Source of the DNA: Flexivirga oryzae
Lineage (GTDB): Bacteria; Actinomycetota; Actinomycetes; Actinomycetales; Dermatophilaceae
Assembly (NCBI RefSeq): GCF_014190805.1
Contig: NZ_JACHVQ010000001.1
Location: forward strand, 1,426,001 to 1,490,000
Direction: 5' to 3'
DNA: 64,000 bases
The notes below the pieces were generated by a model, which saw only the letters and a list, made by a program, of their open reading frames with translations, had not been told where the DNA came from and did not search any database. Positions within the stretch are counted from its first letter, which is position 1, and every line of letters begins with the position of its first letter. Shown piece after piece: positions 8,721 to 17,800 of this stretch. The position numbers and the translations under genes were made by a program.

Positions 8721-9742
8721 TCGCGGGCTCGTCATACTTCCCGAGCCCGACGAAGGGCGTCTTCTGGGTCGGGCCCTTCCCGATCCGCATGTACGCACTG
8801 TGCATCCTGGCCGGCATCGTCCTCGCGATCTGGGTGACCGGGCGCCGGCTCGGTGACCGCGGCTACCGACGCGACGTGATCTACGACATCGCCTGGTGGG
8901 CCGTGCCGTTCGGCATCATCGGCGGTCGCATCTACAACGTCATCACCTCGCCGCAGCCCTACTTCGGCAAGCACGGCAACCCCTGGGACGCGTTCGCGAT
9001 CTGGCACGGCGGGCTCGGCATCTGGGGCGCGATCGCACTGGGTGCCCTCGGCGGTTACCTGGGGTGTCGACGACAGGGCGTGCGGTTCCTCGACTTCGCG
9101 GACGCGGCGGCACCGGGCGTCATCCTGGCGCAGGCGCTCGGCCGGTGGGGGAACTACTTCAACAACGAGTTGCACGGCCGCACCACCGACCTGCCGTGGC
9201 GGCTGAAGGTCTACCAGTGGGACGAGAGCGCCGGCCACGCGGTCCACGACAGCGCGGGCCATCCCATCGTCGCGGGCTACTTCCAGCCCACCTTCCTCTA
9301 CGAGTCGTTCTTCTGCCTGGTGATCGCGCTGATCATCGTGCTGCTCGACCGGCGCTATTGGCTGGGTCGGGGTCGCTCGTTCTTCCTGTATGTCGCGCTC
9401 TACCCCTGCGGCCGCATCTGGATGGAGTGGCTGCGTGACGACCCCGCGAACCACATCCTCGGCCAGCGGGTCAACGTGTGGGTCTGCGTGGTGGTGTTCA
9501 TCATCGGTGTCGTCGGCTACCTGATGTGCGCACGCCGACACCCGAACGGCGCCTACGAACCCGTTCCGCTGACCGCGCACGGGCGCGCCGCCGATGCTCC
9601 GGAACCCGACGACGAGCCGGAACCCGACGACGAGCCGGCAGGCGAGGACGACGCAGCCGATGGCACGGCGACCGCACGGGCGGCGGCCGACTCGGGCCGG
9701 TCCGAGCGCTCCGGCAACCACGACGACCCGGCAGAAGACTGA
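8717..9742 (+). CDS. lgt: Prolipoprotein diacylglyceryl transferase Lgt
   Basis: Transfers diacylglyceryl from phosphatidylglycerol to the lipobox cysteine of prolipoproteins in the cytoplasmic membrane. 341 residues, seven predicted helices, HGGLGIWGAI and the Lgt signature GRWGNYFNNELHG. GTG start overlaps trpA by 4 nt. The last 50 or so residues are an acidic, low-complexity tail beginning with a duplicated EPDDEP block, a tail type seen in other actinobacterial Lgt proteins. lgt directly after trpA is a conserved actinobacterial arrangement. Confidence 0.94.
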   Translation: MIAGSSYFPSPTKGVFWVGPFPIRMYALCILAGIVLAIWVTGRRLGDRGYRRDVIYDIAWWAVPFGIIGGRIYNVITSPQPYFGKHGNPWDAFAIWHGGLGIWGAIALGALGGYLGCRRQGVRFLDFADAAAPGVILAQALGRWGNYFNNELHGRTTDLPWRLKVYQWDESAGHAVHDSAGHPIVAGYFQPTFLYESFFCLVIALIIVLLDRRYWLGRGRSFFLYVALYPCGRIWMEWLRDDPANHILGQRVNVWVCVVVFIIGVVGYLMCARRHPNGAYEPVPLTAHGRAADAPEPDDEPEPDDEPAGEDDAADGTATARAAADSGRSERSGNHDDPAED

Positions 9743-9746
9743 CCGC

Positions 9747-10634
9747 ATGGACACCGGCCTCCCGACCTTCGGGGTCGTCGTGCTCACCCAGGGCACCCGA
9801 CCCCGCGAGTTCCGCCGCGGGCTGGACTCGCTGCTGCGCCAGCGCGGTGTCGAGCTGGACATCGTCGTGGTCGGCAACGGCTGGGAACCGGTGGACCTGC
9901 CCGACGGGGTCCACGCGCACGCCCTACCGGAGAACGTCGGCATCCCGGCCGGCCGGAACGCCGGAGTCGGCCAGGTCCGCGGCGACCTGCTGTTCTTCCT
10001 GGACGACGACGCGTGGCTGCCGGACGACGATTTCCTGGCCGGTTGCGCGGCCGAGTTCGCCGCCGATCCGACGATCGGGATGATCCAGCCGCGCATCGAG
10101 GACCCGAGCGCCGACGAGCTCCCGACCCGGTGGATCCCACGGTTGCACAAGGGCAGCCCCTACCACTCCTCGAACGTCTTCTCCGTGGTCGAGATGGCCG
10201 TCGCCATCCGCCGCGACGTGTTCGAGCAGACCCTCGGCTGGCCGGCGTCGTTCTTCTACGCCCACGAGGGCATCGAACTGGCGTGGCGCGTGTGGGCCGC
10301 GGGCAGCAGGGTCGTCTACCTGGGTCACCTGCGTGCCGGGCACCCGGTGATCGACCCCCGCCGGCACGACGACTACTACCTGAAGAACGCCCGCAACCGG
10401 GTCTGGCTGGCGCGCCGCAACCTGCCGTGGCCGGTCAGCTGGGCGTATGTCGGCACGTGGAGCGCCGTGCAGCTGGTCCGCTCCCGCCATACACCTTCCA
10501 CGCTGCGCCCCTGGCTGGCCGGCTGGCGGGCCGGCTGGAAGTCCCAGCCGTGGGCACCGGGGGAGACGCAGCGAAAACTGCCGTGGTCGGCCGTATGGCG
10601 GATGGGGCGCAACGGTCGCTGGCCGGTCGTGTGA
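9747..10634 (+). CDS. Family 2 glycosyltransferase
   Basis: 295 residues, GT-A fold. N-terminal FGVVVLTQGTRPREFRRGL, the nucleotide-binding region ENVGIPAGRNAGVGQVRGD and the metal-binding FFLDDDAW at about 88-95. Acidic catalytic-type segment FYAHEGIELAWRVW further on. No membrane helix. Starts 4 nt after lgt and precedes the glycerophosphotransferase gene by 212 nt, so it may act on the same wall polymer. Donor and acceptor cannot be told from the sequence. Confidence 0.8.
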   Translation: MDTGLPTFGVVVLTQGTRPREFRRGLDSLLRQRGVELDIVVVGNGWEPVDLPDGVHAHALPENVGIPAGRNAGVGQVRGDLLFFLDDDAWLPDDDFLAGCAAEFAADPTIGMIQPRIEDPSADELPTRWIPRLHKGSPYHSSNVFSVVEMAVAIRRDVFEQTLGWPASFFYAHEGIELAWRVWAAGSRVVYLGHLRAGHPVIDPRRHDDYYLKNARNRVWLARRNLPWPVSWAYVGTWSAVQLVRSRHTPSTLRPWLAGWRAGWKSQPWAPGETQRKLPWSAVWRMGRNGRWPVV

Positions 10635-10706
10635 CCGCCCGGCGTGACGGACGCCACGTGCGGCGAATCGCCGGTGATCGGACAAGGCCGGGCCTTCGAG
10701 GTTTGC

Positions 10707-10712
10707 TAGCCT
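10707..10712 (+). promoter_or_regulatory. Possible -10 element upstream of the glycerophosphotransferase gene
   Basis: TAGCCT, the same hexamer seen before the small frame at 24683. It would give a leader of about 125 nt before the GTG at 10847. No convincing -35. The rest of the 10635-10846 gap shows nothing else. Confidence 0.3.
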
Positions 10713-10846
10713 GACCAGCTGGACGGGTGAGGAATCGCGGAGATCCTCGCCGGTCTGCTCGCCCTCGTCGGCCGTGCCGGCGGAGTGACCTCGGCCCGGA
10801 CCAAGGATGCGCGAGCACCGTCGCGAAAACAGGAAGGGGCCACCCA

Positions 10847-13800
10847 GTGCCGGTTCGGAGCCGATCCGTGTGGATGTTCAACTGCGGTGACACGTTCTCG
10901 GGCAACCCGAAGTGGTTGTTCATCTATGTGCAGAAGTTCCGCCCGGACATCACCGCCTACTGGTTGTGCGAGACGGAGCAGACCGCGGCATACGTTCGTA
11001 GCCTCGGCTACCGGGCGTTGACCTTCAAGGACCCGGAGGCGCCCAGGATCCAGGCCAAGACCGGCGTCTACGTCGTCAACCAGGTCAAGGAGTACATCCC
11101 GGACGAGCTGCGCGGCGCGGTCTTCCTGAACGTCTGGCACGGCGTGGGTGTCAAGGGCATCGAGCGCGCCATGAACAAGGGCTACCTCGAAGAACGCATC
11201 GCCAAGAAGTACATCCGGTACAACAAGCTCTACCGGGACAACCAGCTCTTCCTGGTGACCTCCAAGATGATGGAGGAGCACTTCATCCGGCAGATCGGGC
11301 TGGACGACGACACGATCATCCGCGGCGGTTACCCCCAGAACATCTACCCCAAGGAGATCGGCGGCTACGCGTCGTACGACCACGACGTCCTCACCCGGCG
11401 CGGTCTGCCCGAGGGCACCCGCGTCGCGGTCTACGCAGCGACACCCCGCAGGTCCTCCACCCCCGACTTCCTCCGTCGCGCGCTGCCCGACATGGATCGC
11501 CTGGTCGCGCAGCTCGAGGCCACCAACACGCTGCTGATCCTCAAGATGCACCCGCACATGGGCAAGGACCGCTACTTCGCCCAGTTGCGCGAGGCGTACG
11601 GACATCACCCCTACCTGATGTTCTGGGACAACTCCGAGGACATCTACGAGATCTTCCCCAGGATCGACCTGGCGATCATGGACTACTCGTCGATCCTCTA
11701 CGACCTGCTGGCTGCCGGTGTGCAGAACTTCGTCCGATACATCTTCGACTACGAGGAGAGCGGCAGCGAGGTCGTCACCGGGGAGTTCGACTATCTGGAC
11801 CTGTCCTGCGGCACGGTGACCAAGTCGTTCGACGAGCTTCTCGCGGCACTGGAGCACGACAACCGGGTCGACACGGCGGAGCTCAGCCGGCTGGAGGAGG
11901 CGTTCTGGGGTTACTCGTCCCCGGACAGCCTGGGCCACATCGTCGACGCGGCGCTGAAGTTCAAGATCCGCGACCTCGACCTGCCGACCCTGCACACCTT
12001 CGACGTCTTCGACACGCTCATCCACCGGCGCGGTGTGACACCCGGCTCGGTGTTCCACTACGTCCGCAGCCGGATCGAGAACAGCGACCTGGCCTTCCCC
12101 GCCTTCCTGCGGGAGCAGTACCCCGAGATCAGGCAGCAGGCCGAGGCCGCAATGCGTGATCGGCGACGCCGGCAGCGTGACATGGTGCAGGAGGCGCTGC
12201 TCGAGATCACGTTCGAGGAGATCCATCAGCGGCTCGCCACCCTGTTCGACCTCAGCCCGGAGCAGAGCGAGGCGCTGCAGCAATGGGAGATCGAGGGCGA
12301 GCTCGCGAGCGTCATACCCGATACCGCGATGATCGACCGACTCGAGCAGCTCCATCGGGATGGCGCAACGGTCGCGCTGGTGAGCGACATGTACCTGCCG
12401 CGCGAGACGGTGACGGCACTGCTGGAGCGGGCCGACCCGAGGCTGACGAACTACCCGCTGTACCTCTCCTCGGACACGCGTGAGCAGAAGACCACCAAGT
12501 CGCTCTACCTCAAGGTCTACCGCGAGGTCGGCTACGACTTCGCCGAGTGGATCCATCACGGTGACTCGCCCGCCGGCGACGTCCGGGCGGCCGAGTCGAT
12601 GGCGATCATCCCCGATCCGGTGCCGCGCACCGAGTTCAACCGGTTCGAGAACGAGATCATGCGGGACTTCCTGTCCTGGGAGGGTCACCTCTACGCCGCG
12701 ATGCTGCGGGACTTCCGTCGGGAGCGGTCCGACGATCAGGACCAGAGCACCCTGTCCTCCCAGGAGGAGTTCGCGTTCAACCACGTGGCCGCCTATCTGG
12801 TGCCCTACGTCGACTGGGCGCTGTCCGACGCGATCCGCCGCGGTTACCGCACGGTCTACTTCGTGTCCCGCGACGGGCACCACCTCAAGCGCATCGCCGA
12901 CGTGCTGGTCGCCGAGCGGGGCCTCGACGTGCGGACCCGCTACATCTACGGTTCGCGCAGCGCGTGGCGGCTGGCGTCGCAGATCGACGAGCTGGACCCC
13001 GACCTGTTCCAGCCGCACGGCGACTTCTTCCACGCCCGGACCGTCGACGCGTTGCTGTCGAGCGCGCGGCTGAGCGCCGGGGAGTTCCACGCGATGTTCC
13101 CCGAGTTCCAGGGGCTGACCGATGCGGATCTGACCGACGAACCGACCCGCGAGACCGTGCTCGCGGCGTTGTCCGGCTCCGCCGAGTTCCGCGAGCACCT
13201 GCTGCGCACCGCAGCCGCCGAGCGTGATCTGGCGGTCCGCTACCTGCAGCAGGAGATCGACTTCGACGAGCCGCTCGCCTTCATCGAGTACTGGGGCAGC
13301 GGCTACACCCAGGACTGCCTGGCCCGGCTGATGGTGGAGGCCGCCGGTCGCCCGATCGACACGCCCTTCTACTACGCGCGGGCGGTGCGCCCGTCCGAGG
13401 GGCACGCGGTGCGCCACATGTTCACCAATGCGACCTATTCGATGATCTTCGTGGAGGCGGTGTTCGCCAACCACCCGCACAGCACCACCCTCGGGTACGA
13501 GGAGGCGGACGGGCGGATCCGAGCGGTCACCCAGCCGCGGTCCTACCAGGTACAGCTCTTCGACGCGATGGAGGAGCTGCTGCCCGAATTCGCGCGACGC
13601 TACTCGCAATTGCCGGTGCTCGACCGTGATCGGTTGGCACGCGGTGCGTTCCGCAGCGGGTTCCGGTACCGCGGCCGGCACCCGAAGGAGAAGGTGTTCA
13701 TCCGCAACCTCGCCCCGCTCAAGGACGCCGTCGGCGTCGGCGCGGAGGAGGTCGAGTTCGCTCCGGGTATGACGCGGTCGGACCTGAAGGCTCATCTGCG

Positions 13801-14029
13801 CGGTGAGAGCTTCAGCAGCCGCACGCAGTCCATGCCGATGACCCTGGCACGGAGCACGGAGTGGGTGCGGGTCAACTACAACCTGCGGGCCGAACCCAAG
13901 GGGAAGACATCGACGCCGCGCAAGGTTGCCCTCCTCGGGCGCGCTTTCGTGCGCACCGGATACCGGAGTGTCAACAACCGGGTCCGCACTCGGTGGGGCG
14001 GCGCCGATCGCTCCAAGGAACAGCGATAG
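10847..14029 (+). CDS. CDP-glycerol glycerophosphotransferase fused to HAD-like domains
   Basis: 1060 residues. N-terminal third is a TagF/TagB-type glycerophosphotransferase: WHGVGVKG (97-104, counterpart of the catalytic His motif) and MDYSSILYD (about 278-286). The middle has a HAD-like hydrolase start FDVFDTL (about 386-392) with a later SDMYLPRE and HHGDSPAGD; the C-terminal part with YFVSRDGHHL (about 670) is the domain that follows HAD modules in surface-polymer enzymes. Likely builds or modifies a polyol-phosphate wall polymer at the inner membrane face. GTG 10847 is chosen because AGGAAGGGG lies 7-8 nt upstream; the longer in-frame start adds 40 arginine-rich residues unlike the family. 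The C-terminus is strongly basic. Confidence 0.82.
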   Translation: MPVRSRSVWMFNCGDTFSGNPKWLFIYVQKFRPDITAYWLCETEQTAAYVRSLGYRALTFKDPEAPRIQAKTGVYVVNQVKEYIPDELRGAVFLNVWHGVGVKGIERAMNKGYLEERIAKKYIRYNKLYRDNQLFLVTSKMMEEHFIRQIGLDDDTIIRGGYPQNIYPKEIGGYASYDHDVLTRRGLPEGTRVAVYAATPRRSSTPDFLRRALPDMDRLVAQLEATNTLLILKMHPHMGKDRYFAQLREAYGHHPYLMFWDNSEDIYEIFPRIDLAIMDYSSILYDLLAAGVQNFVRYIFDYEESGSEVVTGEFDYLDLSCGTVTKSFDELLAALEHDNRVDTAELSRLEEAFWGYSSPDSLGHIVDAALKFKIRDLDLPTLHTFDVFDTLIHRRGVTPGSVFHYVRSRIENSDLAFPAFLREQYPEIRQQAEAAMRDRRRRQRDMVQEALLEITFEEIHQRLATLFDLSPEQSEALQQWEIEGELASVIPDTAMIDRLEQLHRDGATVALVSDMYLPRETVTALLERADPRLTNYPLYLSSDTREQKTTKSLYLKVYREVGYDFAEWIHHGDSPAGDVRAAESMAIIPDPVPRTEFNRFENEIMRDFLSWEGHLYAAMLRDFRRERSDDQDQSTLSSQEEFAFNHVAAYLVPYVDWALSDAIRRGYRTVYFVSRDGHHLKRIADVLVAERGLDVRTRYIYGSRSAWRLASQIDELDPDLFQPHGDFFHARTVDALLSSARLSAGEFHAMFPEFQGLTDADLTDEPTRETVLAALSGSAEFREHLLRTAAAERDLAVRYLQQEIDFDEPLAFIEYWGSGYTQDCLARLMVEAAGRPIDTPFYYARAVRPSEGHAVRHMFTNATYSMIFVEAVFANHPHSTTLGYEEADGRIRAVTQPRSYQVQLFDAMEELLPEFARRYSQLPVLDRDRLARGAFRSGFRYRGRHPKEKVFIRNLAPLKDAVGVGAEEVEFAPGMTRSDLKAHLRGESFSSRTQSMPMTLARSTEWVRVNYNLRAEPKGKTSTPRKVALLGRAFVRTGYRSVNNRVRTRWGGADRSKEQR

Positions 14030-14040
14030 GAATCGCGAAC

Positions 14041-14655
14041 GTGAAGATTCTGATGCGGGGCGGCATGCTCCCGCAGGACAACTACGGCGCGCTCGACCTG
14101 CTGGAGAGCGACAGGTTCGGGTCGAACATCGGCAACCTGATCTACCAGTTCAGCGTGGTCCGAACGCTGCTCACCGACGACGTCGAGTTCCACGTCGACA
14201 ACTATGCGACGAACCCCGCGCGTGCGGCCGAGATCAACGAGAAGTACGACCTCTACGTGGTGCCGTTGGCCGACGCGTTCCGGGACGACTTCGTCACCAA
14301 CCTGACCAACTACGCGAAACTGATCGAGCAGCTGACTTCACGACCGTGGAGAAACTGCAGCCCTCACGGTTCGACCACTACATCGACTTCCTGGACGTCA
14401 ACGGGCTGAAGCACATCTACACCGACGACCGGCACCGCACCGACGCGCCGCTGGACCGGCTGGTCGCAGGGGTCGACCATGCGCCACCGATCGCGACCAT
14501 CAACGCCGTCGACGCGGCCGAGCATCTCACCAGGGCGACCACGGGCTTCGCCCGGTTTCCGGGCGCGCGAGCAGCGCTTGGCGCAGCGATCCCTGGCGCG
14601 GGAGAACGCCCGGATCAGGGCAGACATCCGGGCGCTGAGCAAACGCTGGCCGTGA
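14041..14655 (+). pseudogene. Polysaccharide pyruvyl transferase-like gene, internally deleted and frameshifted
   Basis: Starts at GTG 14041 with MKILMRGGMLPQDNYGALDL and NIGNLIYQFSVVRTLLTDDV, the N-terminus of actinobacterial pyruvyl-transferase-family proteins usually coupled to CDP-glycerol transferases. After LTNYAKLIEQL the frame breaks (about 14332-14338) and continues in another frame as FTTVEKLQPSRFDHYIDFLD, which matches the C-terminal end of the same family; roughly two thirds of the protein, including the core, is missing. A second shift near 14559-14563 (an extra T in GGTTTCCGG) moves to a third frame ending in a charged helix ARENARIRADIRALSKRWP with TGA at 14653. The first frame as it stands stops at 14409. 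Family assignment is from memory of homologues. Confidence 0.72.
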
Positions 14656-14692
14656 CGTTTTCGTCTCATTGATCGAGACGGCGAGGTCCACT

Positions 14693-14721
14693 TTGTGAGC
14701 ACGGCGTGGGCCCGCTATTCT
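14693..14721 (+). promoter_or_regulatory. Promoter of gltBD
   Basis: TTGTGA (14693-14698), 17-bp spacer, TATTCT (14716-14721): a close vegetative-type promoter about 95 nt before the gltB start. The 14656-14818 gap has no other clear feature apart from a short 6-bp inverted repeat at 14662-14680. Confidence 0.55.
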
Positions 14722-14818
14722 GGTCTGGCCTTGGTGGCCAGCGTCGTCCGCTCAAGGTTCGGTTATCTCATTCGAACGGCGCTGCTAGAGCCGTTCCTGA
14801 CGACTGGACGGTGAGTTC

Positions 14819-17800
14819 GTGACGGCGCAGGGAAGTTTTTCCGCGGTTCCGGCGGCACAGGGTCTTTACAACCCGATCCATGAGCACGACGCGTGTGGTG
14901 TGGCGATGGTGGCCACGATGCGCGGCACGCCAGGTCACGACATCATCGACCACGCGCTGACCGCGCTGCGCAATCTGGAGCACCGCGGCGCCACCGGGGC
15001 CGACCCGTGTGTCGGGGACGGGGCCGGCATCCTCGCCCAGATCCCGGACGACTTCTTCCGGGACGTGTGCGACTTCGAGTTGCCGGCCAAGGGCACGTAT
15101 GCCGTCGGTATCGCCTTCCTGCCCACCGACCCGGACGAGCAGTGGTACATCGGCGAGCGGATCGCCGAGATCGCCGCGGAGGAGGGCCTGCGGGTCGTGG
15201 GCTGGCGCGACGTGCCGACCGACGCATCGCTCGTCGGGGACTCCGCACGGGCCGTGATGCCGGTCTTCCGGCAACTGTTCGTCGCGGCCGCCGACGGCGA
15301 CCTCTCCGGCATCGCGCTGGACCGGAAGGCGTATGCGCTGCGCAAGCGCATCGAGTCGGAGCGCGAGATCTACTTCCCGTCCCTGTCCGGTCGCACCATC
15401 GTCTACAAGGGCATGCTGACCACGGGTCAGCTGGAGCCGTTCTACCCGGACCTGTCCGACCGGCGGTTCGCGACCGAGCTGGCCCTGGTCCACTCGCGTT
15501 TCTCCACCAACACCTTCCCCTCCTGGCCGCTGTCGCACCCCTACCGGCTGATCGCGCACAACGGCGAGATCAACACCGTGCGCGGTAACCGCAACTGGAT
15601 GCGCGCCCGCGAATCCACGCTGCGCAGCGACATCTTCGGCGGTGACATCGAGCGCCTCTTCCCGATCTGTACCGAGTCGGGCTCCGACTCCGCCAGTTTC
15701 GACGAGGTCCTGGAGCTGCTGCACCTGGGCGGACGCAGCCTGCCGCACGCGGTGCTGATGATGATCCCCGAGGCATGGGAGAACCACGCCACGATGGACC
15801 CCGCACGCCGGGCGTTCTATGAGTACCACTCGGCGATCATGGAGCCGTGGGACGGCCCGGCCTGCGTCGCCTTCACCGACGGCACGCTGATCGGCGCGGT
15901 GCTGGACCGCAACGGTCTGCGCCCCGGCCGGTACGCCGTCACCGATGACGGGCTGGTCGTGCTCGCATCGGAGGCCGGTGTGCTCGACCTCGATCCGGCA
16001 CGGGTGGTCCGCAAGGGCCGGCTGCAACCGGGCCGCATGTTCCTGGTCGACACCGCGCAGGGCCGCATCATCAGCGACGACGAGGTCAAGCGCGACCTCG
16101 CCGCCGAGCACCCCTACGAGGATTGGCTGCACGCGGGCATCATCAAGCTGTCCGAACGCCCCGAGCGCGAGCACGTCTGGCACACCCCGGCATCGGTGGT
16201 GCGCCGTCAGCAGACCTTCGGCTACACCCACGAGGAGCTGCGGATCCTGCTGACGCCGATGGCGACCTCCGGTGGCGAGGCCCTCGGCGCCATGGGCACC
16301 GACACCCCGATCGCGGTGCTGTCCGACCGCCCCCGGTTGCTGTTCGACTACTTCAGCCAGCTGTTCGCGCAGGTCACCAACCCACCACTGGACGCGATCC
16401 GGGAGGAACTGGTGACCTCGCTCGGCACCCTGATGGGACCCGAGCACAACGCCCTCGACGTCGGGCCCCAGCACGCCCGGCAGATCGAACTCGACTTCCC
16501 GGTCATCGACAACGACGAACTGGCCAAGCTGGTCAACCTCAACAACAACGGTGAGTTCCCCGGCTACCAGACCTACGTCATCCGGGGCACCTATCGCGTG
16601 GCCGGCGGCACCAGCGCCCTGCGGTCGCGTCTCAAGGGCATCTGCGCGGAGGTCTCGCAGGCGATCGAAGAGGGCCACCGCTTCGTGGTGCTGTCCGACC
16701 GGGAGAGCACCGCGGCCTTCGCGCCCATCCCGTCGCTGCTGCTGACCGCCGCGGTCCACCACCACCTGGTGCGCGAGAAGACCCGCACCCAGGTCGGCCT
16801 GCTCGTCGAGGCCGGTGACGTGCGCGAGGTGCACCACGTCGCGCTCCTGATCGGGTATGGCGCCGCGGCCGTGAACCCTTACCTGGCAATGGAATCCGTC
16901 GAGGACCTGGTGCGCCGGGGCCTGGTCACCGGGGTCACTCCGGAGCAGGCGGTCAAGAACCTCATCAAGGCGCTCGGCAAGGGCGTGCTCAAGGTCATGT
17001 CCAAGATGGGCATCTCCACGGTCGCGTCCTACCGCGGCGCGCAGGTGTTCGAGGCGCTCGGCCTGGCGCAGGAGGTCATCGACGAGTACTTCACCGGCAC
17101 CGCCTCCCGGCTCGGCGGCATCGGGCTGGACGACATCGCCAAGGAGATCGCCGAGCGACACCAGACGGCATACCCCAAGAACGGCCAGCAACTGTCGCAC
17201 CGGACCCTGGACATCGGTGGCGAATACCAGTGGCGCCGAGAGGGCCCGCCGCACCTGTTCGACCCCGAGACCGTCTTCCGGTTGCAGCACTCGACCCGTT
17301 CGCGGCGCTACGACATCTTCAAGCAGTACACCCAGCGCGTCGACGACCAGGCCGAGCGGCTGATGACCCTGCGCGGGCTGTTCTCCTTCAAGCAGACCCG
17401 GCCGAGCATCCCGATCGAGGAGGTCGAGCCGGTCTGCGAGATCGTCAAGCGCTTCTCGACGGGCGCGATGAGCTACGGCTCGATCAGCAAGGAGGCGCAC
17501 GAGACGCTGGCGATCGCGATGAACCGTCTCGGCGCCCGTTCGAACACCGGTGAGGGCGGCGAGGACCTGGACCGGCTGCTGGACCCGGAGCGTCGTTCGG
17601 CGATCAAGCAGGTCGCCTCCGGCCGGTTCGGTGTGACGTCGGTCTACCTGACGCAGGCGAACGACATCCAGATCAAGATGGCGCAGGGTGCCAAGCCGGG
17701 GGAGGGCGGCCAGCTGCCCGGCCAGAAGGTGTACCCCTGGGTCGCGAACACGCGGCACTCGACACCGGGCGTGGGGTTGATCTCGCCACCGCCGCACCAC

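Noticed and set aside
14662..14680. Short inverted repeat CGTCTC-N7-GAGACG after the pseudogene as a terminator
   Set aside because: Only 6 bp of stem and no T-tract on the downstream side; too weak to call.
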